Shown here: positions 26,884-36,164 of the stretch, piece by piece
Numbering within the stretch: position 1 is the first letter of the stretch
How the letters are laid out: the number at the start of each line of letters is the position of its first letter
DNA from: a virus
Direction: 5' to 3' (one strand)
Virus record (IMG/VR): IMGVR_UViG_3300008952_000019
Coordinates: 1-64,000 of that record
DNA length: 64,000 nucleotides
Made by a program: the position numbers and the translations under genes
The notes under the pieces: generated by a model
Seen by the model: the letters and a program-made list of their open reading frames with translations, nothing else
Told to the model about the DNA's origin: nothing
Databases searched by the model: none

Positions 26884-28437
26884 CTAATAAGTTAACCCGT
26901 CTCTATGTATCGGAGCACATGCCGGATATTGGGTTGAGTGTCCTGCTGCATCCATTTCATATCCTACCCAATAAGATTCAAAATGTCCCTTACCATTTTG
27001 GAATGCAATTCTTGATGTTTTATTATATCCGCCCCAGTCATTCCAGTCATTAGATACATGGAGATAAAAATCTGCATCTCTAAATGGAGCTACCTGTACA
27101 CCAAAACTTGTATGATAATTCCATAATTCTGGATATTCTCTAGACATATCTCTTGAAATAATCCAACCGCATGATCCGCCTCCATAATAATAATAAGGAC
27201 CATACATTGCTACATTACGTTTATTTCTACTTTGAACAATCCTAGGACCGCATCCTTCGTTATTATGATCGCTATAACATCCATCATTTTGTTGACAATA
27301 TTGAGTTTGTCTGGTTTCTGCACGGATTGCTCTATCATCTCTTTGTCTTACTAATCTATATAAAGTATAAGAAGTATATGCATTTTGTGTCATTGCAAAA
27401 ATGCAACCATTATCTACTAATGTACATTTCATTGTCCAATGTGAACCTCTGTATGCACCATTCATTCCATAAATCCAATTAAAATATAAATTTTTAGCAG
27501 ATTTATCGTCTAATACTTTTTCTAAATTTGTTGAACCATCTATCTGTTGAATACCATAATATATTCTGCAACGAATTCTATTTACACCGTTACCTTCCAT
27601 CGTTTCGTAAAAACCACCATTTGTAATACCTAAATAATGATGACTGTTTACGGCGGCTTGATGAGAACTTGCAAGATCAATTACAGGAGTAGCAGGATTC
27701 AAAAATACTGCTTCTTTACGTTTTCTATTATATGATGTAGATCCTTTAGTCATGCCTGTATTACCAGGTATGTCTTTTGTAGATGTTGCAGTTGCTTTAC
27801 CATGAAGTGTCATAAATCTATTTTGAAGAGCTAATTTCTCTCTAACATATGATACATAATATCTATTATCTCGTACTTCCCAAGAACCTATCTGCCCCAT
27901 TTCTCGTCGCCTAAAATCACCTATGTGATGATTATAATACCCTATAGTACCTGCGGCGCCCATTTTAAGCCTATAATGTCCTAGCTCACCTACTGCATCT
28001 GTTCCGTTAATATAACAATGACTTGTGGAAGCATAACATGCAGTATCTAACCAACAATGATTTCCGCCATGATGAAATGATTGAATATCGGCCCAACCAT
28101 GATGACCATAATTTCCATCACATCCTGATGTACAATGATACCCCATATATTTTCTTGAATCATATATTTCTAAATTACTATCATATACGGCCGAGCCACC
28201 GCCAGTATGAGAGTGATTAGAATTTCTACCACTCCAAATAACAAACTCAGGATCTCGTTCAAAGTATAATTCTTGAGGACCTGTAGGTCGTTTACTAAAA
28301 ATTTTATCTTCAGGTACGATTTCCTGAACATTATTTAATGATTTAGCCAATTGAGATAGCTCTGTTGCATTTGCTGTTGCAACTTTATTGTCAATTTGGT
28401 CTAAAAGTGTTTGTTTTGTTGTCGATCCTGTTGCCAT
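26884..28437 (-). CDS. Tandem paralogue family, member 4 (517 aa)
   Basis: Fourth paralogue, nearest the 1970-aa fibre gene. N-terminus MATGSTTKQTLLDQIDNKVATANATELSQLAKSLNNV; core PEFVIWSGRNSNHSHTGGGSAVYDSN, GNHCWLDTACYASTSHCYINGT, DAVGELGHYRLKMG; mid-region RIYYGIQQIDGSTNLEKVL; end QYPACAPIHRDGLTY, the least conserved C-terminus of the four. An AAGGA lies upstream of the ATG at 28437. The order (long fibre, then four exchangeable paralogues) suggests a fibre followed by a set of receptor-binding variants or stacked tip proteins (inference). Confidence 0.75.
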   Translation of the reverse strand: MATGSTTKQTLLDQIDNKVATANATELSQLAKSLNNVQEIVPEDKIFSKRPTGPQELYFERDPEFVIWSGRNSNHSHTGGGSAVYDSNLEIYDSRKYMGYHCTSGCDGNYGHHGWADIQSFHHGGNHCWLDTACYASTSHCYINGTDAVGELGHYRLKMGAAGTIGYYNHHIGDFRRREMGQIGSWEVRDNRYYVSYVREKLALQNRFMTLHGKATATSTKDIPGNTGMTKGSTSYNRKRKEAVFLNPATPVIDLASSHQAAVNSHHYLGITNGGFYETMEGNGVNRIRCRIYYGIQQIDGSTNLEKVLDDKSAKNLYFNWIYGMNGAYRGSHWTMKCTLVDNGCIFAMTQNAYTSYTLYRLVRQRDDRAIRAETRQTQYCQQNDGCYSDHNNEGCGPRIVQSRNKRNVAMYGPYYYYGGGSCGWIISRDMSREYPELWNYHTSFGVQVAPFRDADFYLHVSNDWNDWGGYNKTSRIAFQNGKGHFESYWVGYEMDAAGHSTQYPACAPIHRDGLTY

Positions 28438-28448
28438 ATTTTATCCTT

Positions 28449-31400
28449 CTATGGTGTGTTCGGGTCCCCAGTGCCTGCTACCCTGTCGTTATCTAATGTA
28501 GACATTATACCGGCTATTAATTGTTGTGTTACAAAATTATCTTCAAAATAACCTCTAGATATTAAAGTATTTTCAGTTGTAACTGTACCAGCATATTGCG
28601 GTTCGCCTTCTGTTGTGTCAAATGTAACCTTACCACTGGCTGCCTTTAAATTTAAGTTGTTAGTTGATTCAGTTGTTGTACTTATGGTATTGCCGGAAAT
28701 GTCAACGGTACCTATTGTTGCTGTATTTACCTCTAGAGCGTTCTCACCACCACCTAACTGATTAGTTATATATGTTTTTATTGCTTTTTCAGTAACCAAT
28801 GCATTATCCGAATTACCACTTAATGTTCCATCTGTGGAAAATTCATCAATGGTTGCACCATACCCTGCAAATTGTAATGCTCCTAATTTTAATTGTTGTA
28901 ATCCATTTAATGAAAATTGTTCAGCATTTAATGTTGCAGTACCTGTTGCCTGTTGTACTGAAAATAATCCGCCAACACTAAAGTTACCATCTTGGTCAGT
29001 TGATGTAAAGAATACTCTACCTCCGCAATGACCTTGAGTTTCGTTGGTCGGATTTGATGGCTGAGTTGGTGTACCAGGATAATTTGATGTTACAAATGTT
29101 CCTGTACCTACATCTAAAAAGTCATGACCTGTTAATCTACAACTAGAATATTCTTCTCTAAATTGTATTGATGAATTATGAACAGGTGCTTTTGATGCCA
29201 CCATTGATGGCGATATTTGTACTCTACCAGTACCGTTTGAGCCCCCTGAATTAACGTATCCGATAGTATTAACAACTTGATAGTATGTTGGGTCGCCTGC
29301 TATTTCTAAATTAGAACCATCCTTTGGTTCGCGTTGTAATCCTGTTACTTCTAGATATGATCCAGTTTGAGGTACTTCGGCAAAGCCATCTCCACTTACG
29401 ATTGCAACGGTAGTACCCGGAGTTGTTGCACCACTTGTCATACCTGTCGGATAACCGCCGCCACCTGAAGTTCGTGTCCATACTGGTACACCATTTTTAA
29501 TTCTTATTGTACTATTAACTGCTTGAGATCCTAAAGTAATTAAAGGATCAGTAATAGTTACAGTAGTAGGTGGATTACTAGCATCATAACCCGATCCTGG
29601 ATTTACTATTAAAAGTTGTTCTATATCACTTAACGATGAAACCTGACACCGTATGAATGCTGCATCAGTTGGTGCAGATCCGCCTGATAATGTGACTGCT
29701 GGTTCAATTTCATAAACAGAAGTTGTATCAGGAACTGCCGTTGCACTTCCGGTCATAGAAATCCATTGGCCATCTAATGTTGCGACTTTAGAAGCATTAT
29801 CATAATCTTTAACAATAGCATATTGTCCGCCACCTGTTCCGCTTAAAAGGTTACATACCATACCATTAATTGCATCATCTGCTATTGTATTAGCAGTTGC
29901 AGTTAATGTAAGGGTAGCATCGCCCGAAGTTGGATTAGTACCACCTTGAGCATTACCTGTGTATCTATTAAGATTAGATACATTGTTTATCATATCAATT
30001 CTATTTATACCCCCATTAACATGTGCTGCCGTAAATGTAGCCGCTCCGCCTGCAGCAGTGGTTCCTGCATCATTATCACCTGCAGCAGTAAATGATACAG
30101 TAGCATTAGAATAATTTTCTCCTGCGTAACTCCATTCTATTCGTTGGACTTGGCCAGTAGATTCATTTACAACAACCCTATAAGGTACAGACTCGCCTGT
30201 TCTATTATCTATTTGTCCTGTTTTTTGTGTTAAAATTGCTTCTGAGGCATAATGTCCTTCAGATATTGAACCATAATTACCATACGAATTATTACCATTT
30301 GCAGAACGTATAATACCACCATGGGTAGTTGCATAACCTACATGGCAATAATATGTAAACACCGAGACTGCCTCGATTCTTCCTTTATTTGTTGCAAATA
30401 AACCAAAGCCGTTTGAATTAATCTGTGTAAAATCATTTGTACAAAAACTTGCATATCTTCCATTAGGTGCATGTGTACCATCACAATAAATACCACCTCC
30501 TCCGTCATTAATTGAACAGCAATTCTGAATAAATGGAGATTTAAGATTAACCTCACCATTAGGATCTAACTGAAAACATACTCCTTTGATTGTAGGTTCT
30601 GTATGAGGATTACCTACACCTATAACAGTACCGCCTAGACCTCTGAATGTGAACCCTCTAACAGTTATAGCATCGTTGCAATAAAACATAGCACATTCAT
30701 TATTTGCTATACCGCTCCCTAACATTGATATACCTACGCCGTTGCCACCATCATCTTCCATGTTAGGCTCAATAAATGTTGTACGCATTTCAGTGCCGAA
30801 AATACCGACTCCTGCTGGAATTGTAATAGGTAAAAATTCTTTAAATACACCTGGTGCACACTTAATTTGATCACCTGTTCTAGCTCTTGCACATGCATAT
30901 CTTATTGTTTTAAATGCTGCACTTGGATTTTTACCCCATGTAATAACACCTGTTACTTGATTATCAGAATCAACTTTTACACCATTTAATACTTCTCGCC
31001 AACCTTCATTAATAGCACCTGATTCTGCATTCGCAGGTTCTACACCTACACGTTCTTTTATAGCCATATAAACTTTATATTTTACAGCAGAACTATTATA
31101 ATTAGCAGAAGTTGTACTATCATCTTTTCCGTACAATCTATCTTTTCCATAATATATATGAACTGTATTGGATGGGTTCTGAGCTGTTGTTTGTGCTATT
31201 GGAGCCGAAGGTGATATTTTAACCCATGGTGCTCCTGCTACTGCATTTGTCATTGGTGCTACTGTATCTGCATTAGTTGTATCTTTACATTTATACCAAT
31301 CCATTGTTGCAGGAGTCGGCGCTGTATCTACATGTGATACTATTTCACCTATAGTATAAGTTCCGCCTGACTGCCATGCAGGAGGAGCCCATCGAGTAAC

Positions 31401-34361
31401 CTGACCTGGAAGATAAGTTGCAGTAGAACTATAATCCTGAACAGCTACGCCAGAACTAGAACTACCGGACGCTTGTGACGCGACTGCATTGGATATAATA
31501 GTTGCCTGACTAGATGTTATATCGTTAAATGCTGTAGTTGCATTAGCTGAAGCATTTGTTATTGCAGGATACGTTATTGCGGTACCTACAGAAGTATTAT
31601 TTTTAACTGCATCTTCTATAACTTGTAAATTTGTATCTACTATTGTAGTTTCTGCACTTGTTCCTGCGGTTCCTGAAGTATCTTGGGTTACTGCAGATTG
31701 TTCTGGATTCCAAGAAGTATTTTCTTCAATACAATACTTAAATACATCTGCCATATAATTATATGCTAATCCGGTAACTACTCTATGATTTGCAGGTATC
31801 TGAGATGCTCCGCCATCAAAAAATGAGTTAGCAGATATTATAGTACCAAAATCACCACCATACATTAAATCATAACACATAGCATCAACAAAATATTTTG
31901 TGTCTCGTGTACATTTTGTTGCATCATGAACATAACTAGCACTACCTGCAACAGATGCTACCGCCGCCGATATAATTGTAGTTTGATCCGTTGTAACTTC
32001 TGTATGTGCAGTTATATAAGTTGAAGTAGCAACATCTACCGCTGTAGGGGCCGGAATTCCTGCGGCACTATTAGCAGTAATTGCATCTTCTATAATTTGT
32101 ACTAAACTTGAACATATTGTGCCTTCTGCGGCTGTTGCGGGTGTACCAAGTATATCTTGTGTTTCGGTATTTCCTGTTTGAGGAGTTACTGTTGTTTCTT
32201 GAACAATATCACTTGCAATTGATGCTAAATGATCGTATGCTAATACAGTTACATTTCTTTCTGTTGGAGTTGTTAATTGAGAAACACCTCCATCAAAAAA
32301 TGATTTAGCCATTATTGTCATTGCAGTATCGCCACCGTACATTAAATCATAAGTTAAAGCATCAACAATATAACCCGAATCTCTTGTACATTTTGCTTCA
32401 TCGTATGTTGAAAAGTGAGAGGCATAATTTTGTGTTACCCACGCATTTACATCTGCGGCTATAAAATCTTTGTTTGCTTGTAATTGGTCACCACCATTTT
32501 TTCTATCTGTCCAATCTGATCTACCTGTATTAAAATCTGGAAAAGTCAAAGCATTAGCACTACTAAGACCATTATCCATAATATCTTTAATTTCTGCATA
32601 GGCGGCAACTACTGCGGTTTCTGCCGCACCAGTTACATTAGCTAATGCTTTAACAGCAGTTTCGGAATGGTCAATTGCATCTTGAACTCGTACTATATCT
32701 GAAGAAGTTGCATACAGGCTATAATTCATTCTAATACCAGTAATAACTGCCATATAATTTGAGCCAATTGCCATATCATTTTTTGCGGCATCAACAACAT
32801 AACCTAAATCTCTTGTACATAAATCTTGTTCTGCTTGTGTCATTGCACTAATATAATCTTCTACCCAAGCATTTACTTCTGCGGCTATAAAGTTTTTATT
32901 TGCCTGCATTTGTGCTACTGCATTTTGTTTATTTTGGGTAGCACCAAAGGCTGGCAATGTTACAGGATTTGCTGCGGCATGACCGTTGTTTATAATATCT
33001 GTTACTTCATTAAACCCGTTTGTTACGTCTGTTAGTATTGAATTTACTGTTTTAACACTATTAATATCTACAGTTGCTAACTTTGCATGATTAATGGCTC
33101 CTAACACTCTTATTCTATCAGCGGTTGTTACAGATACACCATATTGCATTCTATGACCAACTATGGTTTGCATATAATTTGTGCCTATTGCCATATCATA
33201 TTTTGAAGCATTTAACACATATCCTAAGTCTCTTGTACATAATGTTTGTTCATTACTTGTCATAGCTCCTGTTGACGTTACACCTGGGCTATAAGTAAGA
33301 TTTTCTTCGTCTTCACCTTTATGAGCGTCTACATACCAAGTGTATGATTCGTCATCTGGATCCCAATGTACAGGATGACCTTGACCTTCGTCTGCTCTTA
33401 GTTTCCACCCTTTTTGACCAACATTTAATGCTACATTAGTACTTGTACGTATCATTATATCACCAGGAGAATTCATTACAATTTGTGTATCTCCAGCTGA
33501 TAATGTTTCCCAAAATGTTGTGTTTGGCGGTTTTGTTGTAGCAGATCCGTCACCTAAATGTTCGTCTTTACAAACATATGAACTATTTGTTTCTTTAACA
33601 ACATCACCTAAATAATACGTTACACTATCGGCCCAATCACCTATAAATTTAAAACCTGAATTTAACTGGTCCCAATAGGTTGAATTAACTATTGTTTGAT
33701 TATAAGTTGGAGAACTGCTATCTCCATCTTGTACTGTAGGAGAATTACCTGTAGTATCTGCGTTTGCAACATATGTATATCCGTTTCGTCTAATTACACT
33801 ACCTGGTTTATATGCAGTACCTGAGTTATAATCTCCCATTACTGTAAATCCAGTAGTTACAATCTCCCAATTAGCAGTATCGGTAGGTAGATTTTCTTTT
33901 GTATCTTGTTTTGCAGTATATGTGTAACCACCATAAGTTACAACATCACCTGTTTGGTATTGTTTACTATTAATATAGGAATCTTCGAATTCTAGACCTG
34001 GTACAAACAGTACCCATTTTGCATTGTCAGTAACAAAACCTGAATTTGCATCAGCATCTGATGTATGATGTGTTTTACAAATATATAAATTAGAACCCCA
34101 CCTAACTACATCATTTAATTTATATGCCGTACCTGCTTGCCATGCTGGTGTGGTTGTATTATATGAAAAACTTTCTGTATGTAACGACCAATAAGAATTA
34201 CTATCTAAATCTGTATAAAATGCTGCATCAGCAGTATGGTTAACTACACATACATAAGTGTTAGCCCCATACTTAATAATGTCATCTATAATATATGCGG
34301 TGCCTGTAACCCAGTCACCTTTCCATTTGAACTTCAGTCGTCCTAAAATAAAATCAGCCAT
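28449..34361 (-). CDS. Giant tail fibre with carbohydrate-binding-like repeats and beta-helix, 1970 aa
   Basis: A 1970-aa adhesin-type fibre. Residues about 13-290 hold five units of the chitin/carbohydrate-binding ChtBD3-like pattern (W..GTAY..(N/D)DVV.(W/Y)G..Y.C...H), and a sixth lies near 1015-1075. Residues about 370-950 contain four diverged repeats of roughly 140 aa, each with CTRD(L/S/T)..Y.(V/L)(D/N)A...(D/Y)D..(I/Y)G (at about 374, 512, 657, 815). Residues about 1150-1360 look like a right-handed beta-helix of the pectate-lyase type (GVGIFGTEMRTTFIEP, CNDAITVRGFTFRGLGG). The C-terminal 500 residues are beta-rich and end with a fibre-type ALVTEKAIKTYITNQLGGGE segment and a short tail. 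An AATAAATA octamer lies 27 nt upstream. Likely a polysaccharide-binding or depolymerising fibre. Confidence 0.84.
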   Translation of the reverse strand: MADFILGRLKFKWKGDWVTGTAYIIDDIIKYGANTYVCVVNHTADAAFYTDLDSNSYWSLHTESFSYNTTTPAWQAGTAYKLNDVVRWGSNLYICKTHHTSDADANSGFVTDNAKWVLFVPGLEFEDSYINSKQYQTGDVVTYGGYTYTAKQDTKENLPTDTANWEIVTTGFTVMGDYNSGTAYKPGSVIRRNGYTYVANADTTGNSPTVQDGDSSSPTYNQTIVNSTYWDQLNSGFKFIGDWADSVTYYLGDVVKETNSSYVCKDEHLGDGSATTKPPNTTFWETLSAGDTQIVMNSPGDIMIRTSTNVALNVGQKGWKLRADEGQGHPVHWDPDDESYTWYVDAHKGEDEENLTYSPGVTSTGAMTSNEQTLCTRDLGYVLNASKYDMAIGTNYMQTIVGHRMQYGVSVTTADRIRVLGAINHAKLATVDINSVKTVNSILTDVTNGFNEVTDIINNGHAAANPVTLPAFGATQNKQNAVAQMQANKNFIAAEVNAWVEDYISAMTQAEQDLCTRDLGYVVDAAKNDMAIGSNYMAVITGIRMNYSLYATSSDIVRVQDAIDHSETAVKALANVTGAAETAVVAAYAEIKDIMDNGLSSANALTFPDFNTGRSDWTDRKNGGDQLQANKDFIAADVNAWVTQNYASHFSTYDEAKCTRDSGYIVDALTYDLMYGGDTAMTIMAKSFFDGGVSQLTTPTERNVTVLAYDHLASIASDIVQETTVTPQTGNTETQDILGTPATAAEGTICSSLVQIIEDAITANSAAGIPAPTAVDVATSTYITAHTEVTTDQTTIISAAVASVAGSASYVHDATKCTRDTKYFVDAMCYDLMYGGDFGTIISANSFFDGGASQIPANHRVVTGLAYNYMADVFKYCIEENTSWNPEQSAVTQDTSGTAGTSAETTIVDTNLQVIEDAVKNNTSVGTAITYPAITNASANATTAFNDITSSQATIISNAVASQASGSSSSGVAVQDYSSTATYLPGQVTRWAPPAWQSGGTYTIGEIVSHVDTAPTPATMDWYKCKDTTNADTVAPMTNAVAGAPWVKISPSAPIAQTTAQNPSNTVHIYYGKDRLYGKDDSTTSANYNSSAVKYKVYMAIKERVGVEPANAESGAINEGWREVLNGVKVDSDNQVTGVITWGKNPSAAFKTIRYACARARTGDQIKCAPGVFKEFLPITIPAGVGIFGTEMRTTFIEPNMEDDGGNGVGISMLGSGIANNECAMFYCNDAITVRGFTFRGLGGTVIGVGNPHTEPTIKGVCFQLDPNGEVNLKSPFIQNCCSINDGGGGIYCDGTHAPNGRYASFCTNDFTQINSNGFGLFATNKGRIEAVSVFTYYCHVGYATTHGGIIRSANGNNSYGNYGSISEGHYASEAILTQKTGQIDNRTGESVPYRVVVNESTGQVQRIEWSYAGENYSNATVSFTAAGDNDAGTTAAGGAATFTAAHVNGGINRIDMINNVSNLNRYTGNAQGGTNPTSGDATLTLTATANTIADDAINGMVCNLLSGTGGGQYAIVKDYDNASKVATLDGQWISMTGSATAVPDTTSVYEIEPAVTLSGGSAPTDAAFIRCQVSSLSDIEQLLIVNPGSGYDASNPPTTVTITDPLITLGSQAVNSTIRIKNGVPVWTRTSGGGGYPTGMTSGATTPGTTVAIVSGDGFAEVPQTGSYLEVTGLQREPKDGSNLEIAGDPTYYQVVNTIGYVNSGGSNGTGRVQISPSMVASKAPVHNSSIQFREEYSSCRLTGHDFLDVGTGTFVTSNYPGTPTQPSNPTNETQGHCGGRVFFTSTDQDGNFSVGGLFSVQQATGTATLNAEQFSLNGLQQLKLGALQFAGYGATIDEFSTDGTLSGNSDNALVTEKAIKTYITNQLGGGENALEVNTATIGTVDISGNTISTTTESTNNLNLKAASGKVTFDTTEGEPQYAGTVTTENTLISRGYFEDNFVTQQLIAGIMSTLDNDRVAGTGDPNTP

Positions 34362-34387
34362 TCGACCATTCCTTATGTAATTTAATA

Positions 34388-34395
34388 TATTTATT
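34388..34395 (-). promoter_or_regulatory. Candidate T4-type late promoter (AATAAATA)
   Basis: Minus-strand AATAAATA in the 47-bp gap upstream of the 1970-aa fibre gene, one mismatch to the T4 late octamer. Position and orientation fit the ATG at 34361. Confidence 0.5.
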
Positions 34396-34408
34396 TAAAA
34401 TATACTTT

Positions 34409-34846
34409 TTAAACCGCAGTGGATCCACCTGTTGAGGCGTACACAAAATCTTGTTTATATCTTGCTACTAATTTACCTGCAGAATTCAAATAATAAAATA
34501 ATTTTAAGTTATCAAATCTAAACTGTTCATGATTTCTATTACCTATATTTGTTTCATGGGCTGCTCTACCTGTTTCTGATGTACCAGTTTGCCACATGTT
34601 GTAATCAGTACCATCATCTGTTTTACCTTCTAACATATCTTCTATGCCGTTAAAAGAAAAACCATCATCATTTGTAAGCTCAATAGATTCTGTACCATTC
34701 ATTAATACTCTTGTGTATGTTAATAATCCGTCTGAGTCTCTTTTTAGTGCATGATAAGCATATTGATCTGATATTTGATTAACTTGACCTGATCCGGTAA
34801 CAGAACTACTCGATGGACTTAAAAAATCTGAAAGATAAATTGCCAT
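34409..34846 (-). CDS. Small fibre/virion protein, 145 aa
   Basis: A 145-aa protein starting MAIYLSDFLSPSSSSVTGSGQ. I chose this ATG because it overlaps the stop of the upstream gene (TAATG); five further N-terminal codons are open. The body has beta-like strands (LLTYTRVLMNGTESIEL) and a C-terminal FDNLKLFYYLNSAGKLVARYKQDFVY segment. I do not recognise a family, but similar small proteins precede long fibres in marine myoviruses, so a fibre connector or tip is likely. Confidence 0.68.
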   Translation of the reverse strand: MAIYLSDFLSPSSSSVTGSGQVNQISDQYAYHALKRDSDGLLTYTRVLMNGTESIELTNDDGFSFNGIEDMLEGKTDDGTDYNMWQTGTSETGRAAHETNIGNRNHEQFRFDNLKLFYYLNSAGKLVARYKQDFVYASTGGSTAV

Positions 34847-35268
34847 TAAAATACTCTCCATGTCGAACCATTATACGATAAACCAAATGATGCATTATTA
34901 TAATCTACAATCATATCATCTGCTAAATCCATAATAGTATTTCCATTTCTTAAAACTGTAACATTTAAACTTGCAAAATTGCCGCCGCCATCAGATATGT
35001 GAACTGCATCACCGGTGTTAGGCGAAGCAGGTAATGTTACATTAATAGGATTAGATCTAGTATCAACTTGAACATTATCACCTGCAGCGATAGTAAAATC
35101 CGAATTTTTATATGTTACAGTCGGTTGAGCACCGTGCAATGTTTTAAAAACTAAATTACCTGAACCGTCGGTCGCAACGGCATCTCCGGCTGTGGCCGAA
35201 TTTGTTGTGCTAAGTGTCGATGCTGTTACTGAATTATCTGAAATTAACCCTGTAGTTTTTAAAGCCAT
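34846..35268 (-). CDS. Small fibre protein with RNG C-terminal module, 140 aa
   Basis: A 140-aa fibre protein. Residues 1-55 are a shaft-like start (MALKTTGLISDNSVTASTLS...AVATDGSGNLVFKTL). Residues about 57-140 are the RNG module (VQVDTRSNPINVTLPASPNTGDAVHISDGG...VLRNGNTIMDLADDMIVD...YNGSTWRVF), nearly the same as the end of the 223-aa protein at 9111-9782, 25 kb away. It reads as one shaft plus one head module, the smallest version of this architecture here. A GATAAATA octamer lies 23 nt upstream. Confidence 0.78.
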   Translation of the reverse strand: MALKTTGLISDNSVTASTLSTTNSATAGDAVATDGSGNLVFKTLHGAQPTVTYKNSDFTIAAGDNVQVDTRSNPINVTLPASPNTGDAVHISDGGGNFASLNVTVLRNGNTIMDLADDMIVDYNNASFGLSYNGSTWRVF

Positions 35269-35291
35269 TATTCATCCTGTACTCCGTATAA

Positions 35292-35299
35292 TATTTATC
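35292..35299 (-). promoter_or_regulatory. Candidate late promoter (GATAAATA)
   Basis: Minus-strand GATAAATA overlapping the end of the DUF401-like gene and pointing to the fibre gene that starts at 35268. It may separate fibre transcription from the enzyme cassette upstream. Confidence 0.4.
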
Positions 35300-36164
35300 G
35301 TACAAGCAAGAATGAGACGGTTATAATAACTGAACAAAGGAACACAACAAAGGTATAATACGTAATTAGGGGAGTTTTAAAATACATTTTACCTATTATA
35401 AAACATTTATGGGTGGGACTTAGCATATAACCTGCATAATCTATAGCAAAAAACATAGGAAGATATTGAACGCCAAAGATACTTGTAAGAATAGCAGTAA
35501 ATGCAGCAAAGCGAGATGAAGATCCTAATAAAAAACTACCGGCAAATCCTAACCAAGCACCTGTAATAAGAGACCATTCGTTGTTTTCGATATATCCTTT
35601 AATTTCATTTGTATAAGATTTGATGTAATTTCCTAAAATAATAACTAAAGCAACCGCAATTAATAATTTCCAATTAACCCAATTTACTTTATTAAATTTT
35701 TGTATAGGATTAGCCCATACAACATCTTCATCTTTTAAAAAATAAAATACTAATATTAACGGAAGAACTATACCAATAGTAGCAAGTGGCCCCATTATAT
35801 ACATAAACTCTGTATATGTCAATCCTAAAACTGCCATCGGTATAATAACAGATTTCTCTAAAGGCGACCACAAATAGTAATGATGTGTACTGAGATAATC
35901 TATAATACCATACCATTTACGTTTATCATCCTTGGGTGCCATAGTATCCAAAATACCTGCAGATACTGATACTCGACCAGGTATAGGTAATACACCACAT
36001 ACAGAACTAATTATAATAATAAATAACCTATTGGATTTTATATATTTGTTTAAAAAATTTAATGTTGGATACACCCAACCTTTACGTTGAATATATGCTG
36101 AGATAATCATGATAGCTGCCAAATATATAATATACCATTGATTATTAAATATTATTTCTAACAT
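35295..36164 (-). CDS. DUF401-like integral membrane protein (transporter-like)
   Basis: A 289-aa polytopic membrane protein with about eight hydrophobic segments and a very hydrophobic N-terminus (WYIIYLAAIMIISAYI). It carries two motifs I associate with DUF401 proteins of the ion-transporter (citrate-transporter-like) superfamily: LPIPGRVSVSAGILD after the second helix, and LSPTHKCFIIGKMYF near the C-terminus. It is shorter than typical DUF401 proteins (about 400 aa), as if reduced to the core. Its start overlaps the gene upstream by 20 bp, so it belongs to the same cassette as the U32-methyltransferase fusion. It probably sits in the host inner membrane; the substrate is unknown. Confidence 0.7.
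   Translation of the reverse strand: MLEIIFNNQWYIIYLAAIMIISAYIQRKGWVYPTLNFLNKYIKSNRLFIIIISSVCGVLPIPGRVSVSAGILDTMAPKDDKRKWYGIIDYLSTHHYYLWSPLEKSVIIPMAVLGLTYTEFMYIMGPLATIGIVLPLILVFYFLKDEDVVWANPIQKFNKVNWVNWKLLIAVALVIILGNYIKSYTNEIKGYIENNEWSLITGAWLGFAGSFLLGSSSRFAAFTAILTSIFGVQYLPMFFAIDYAGYMLSPTHKCFIIGKMYFKTPLITYYTFVVFLCSVIITVSFLLVR

Noticed and set aside
28449-34361. CRISPR-like or DNA-level repeat array in the 1970-aa gene
   Set aside because: The repeats are diverged at the DNA level and spaced about 420-470 bp; they are protein repeats, not a CRISPR array.
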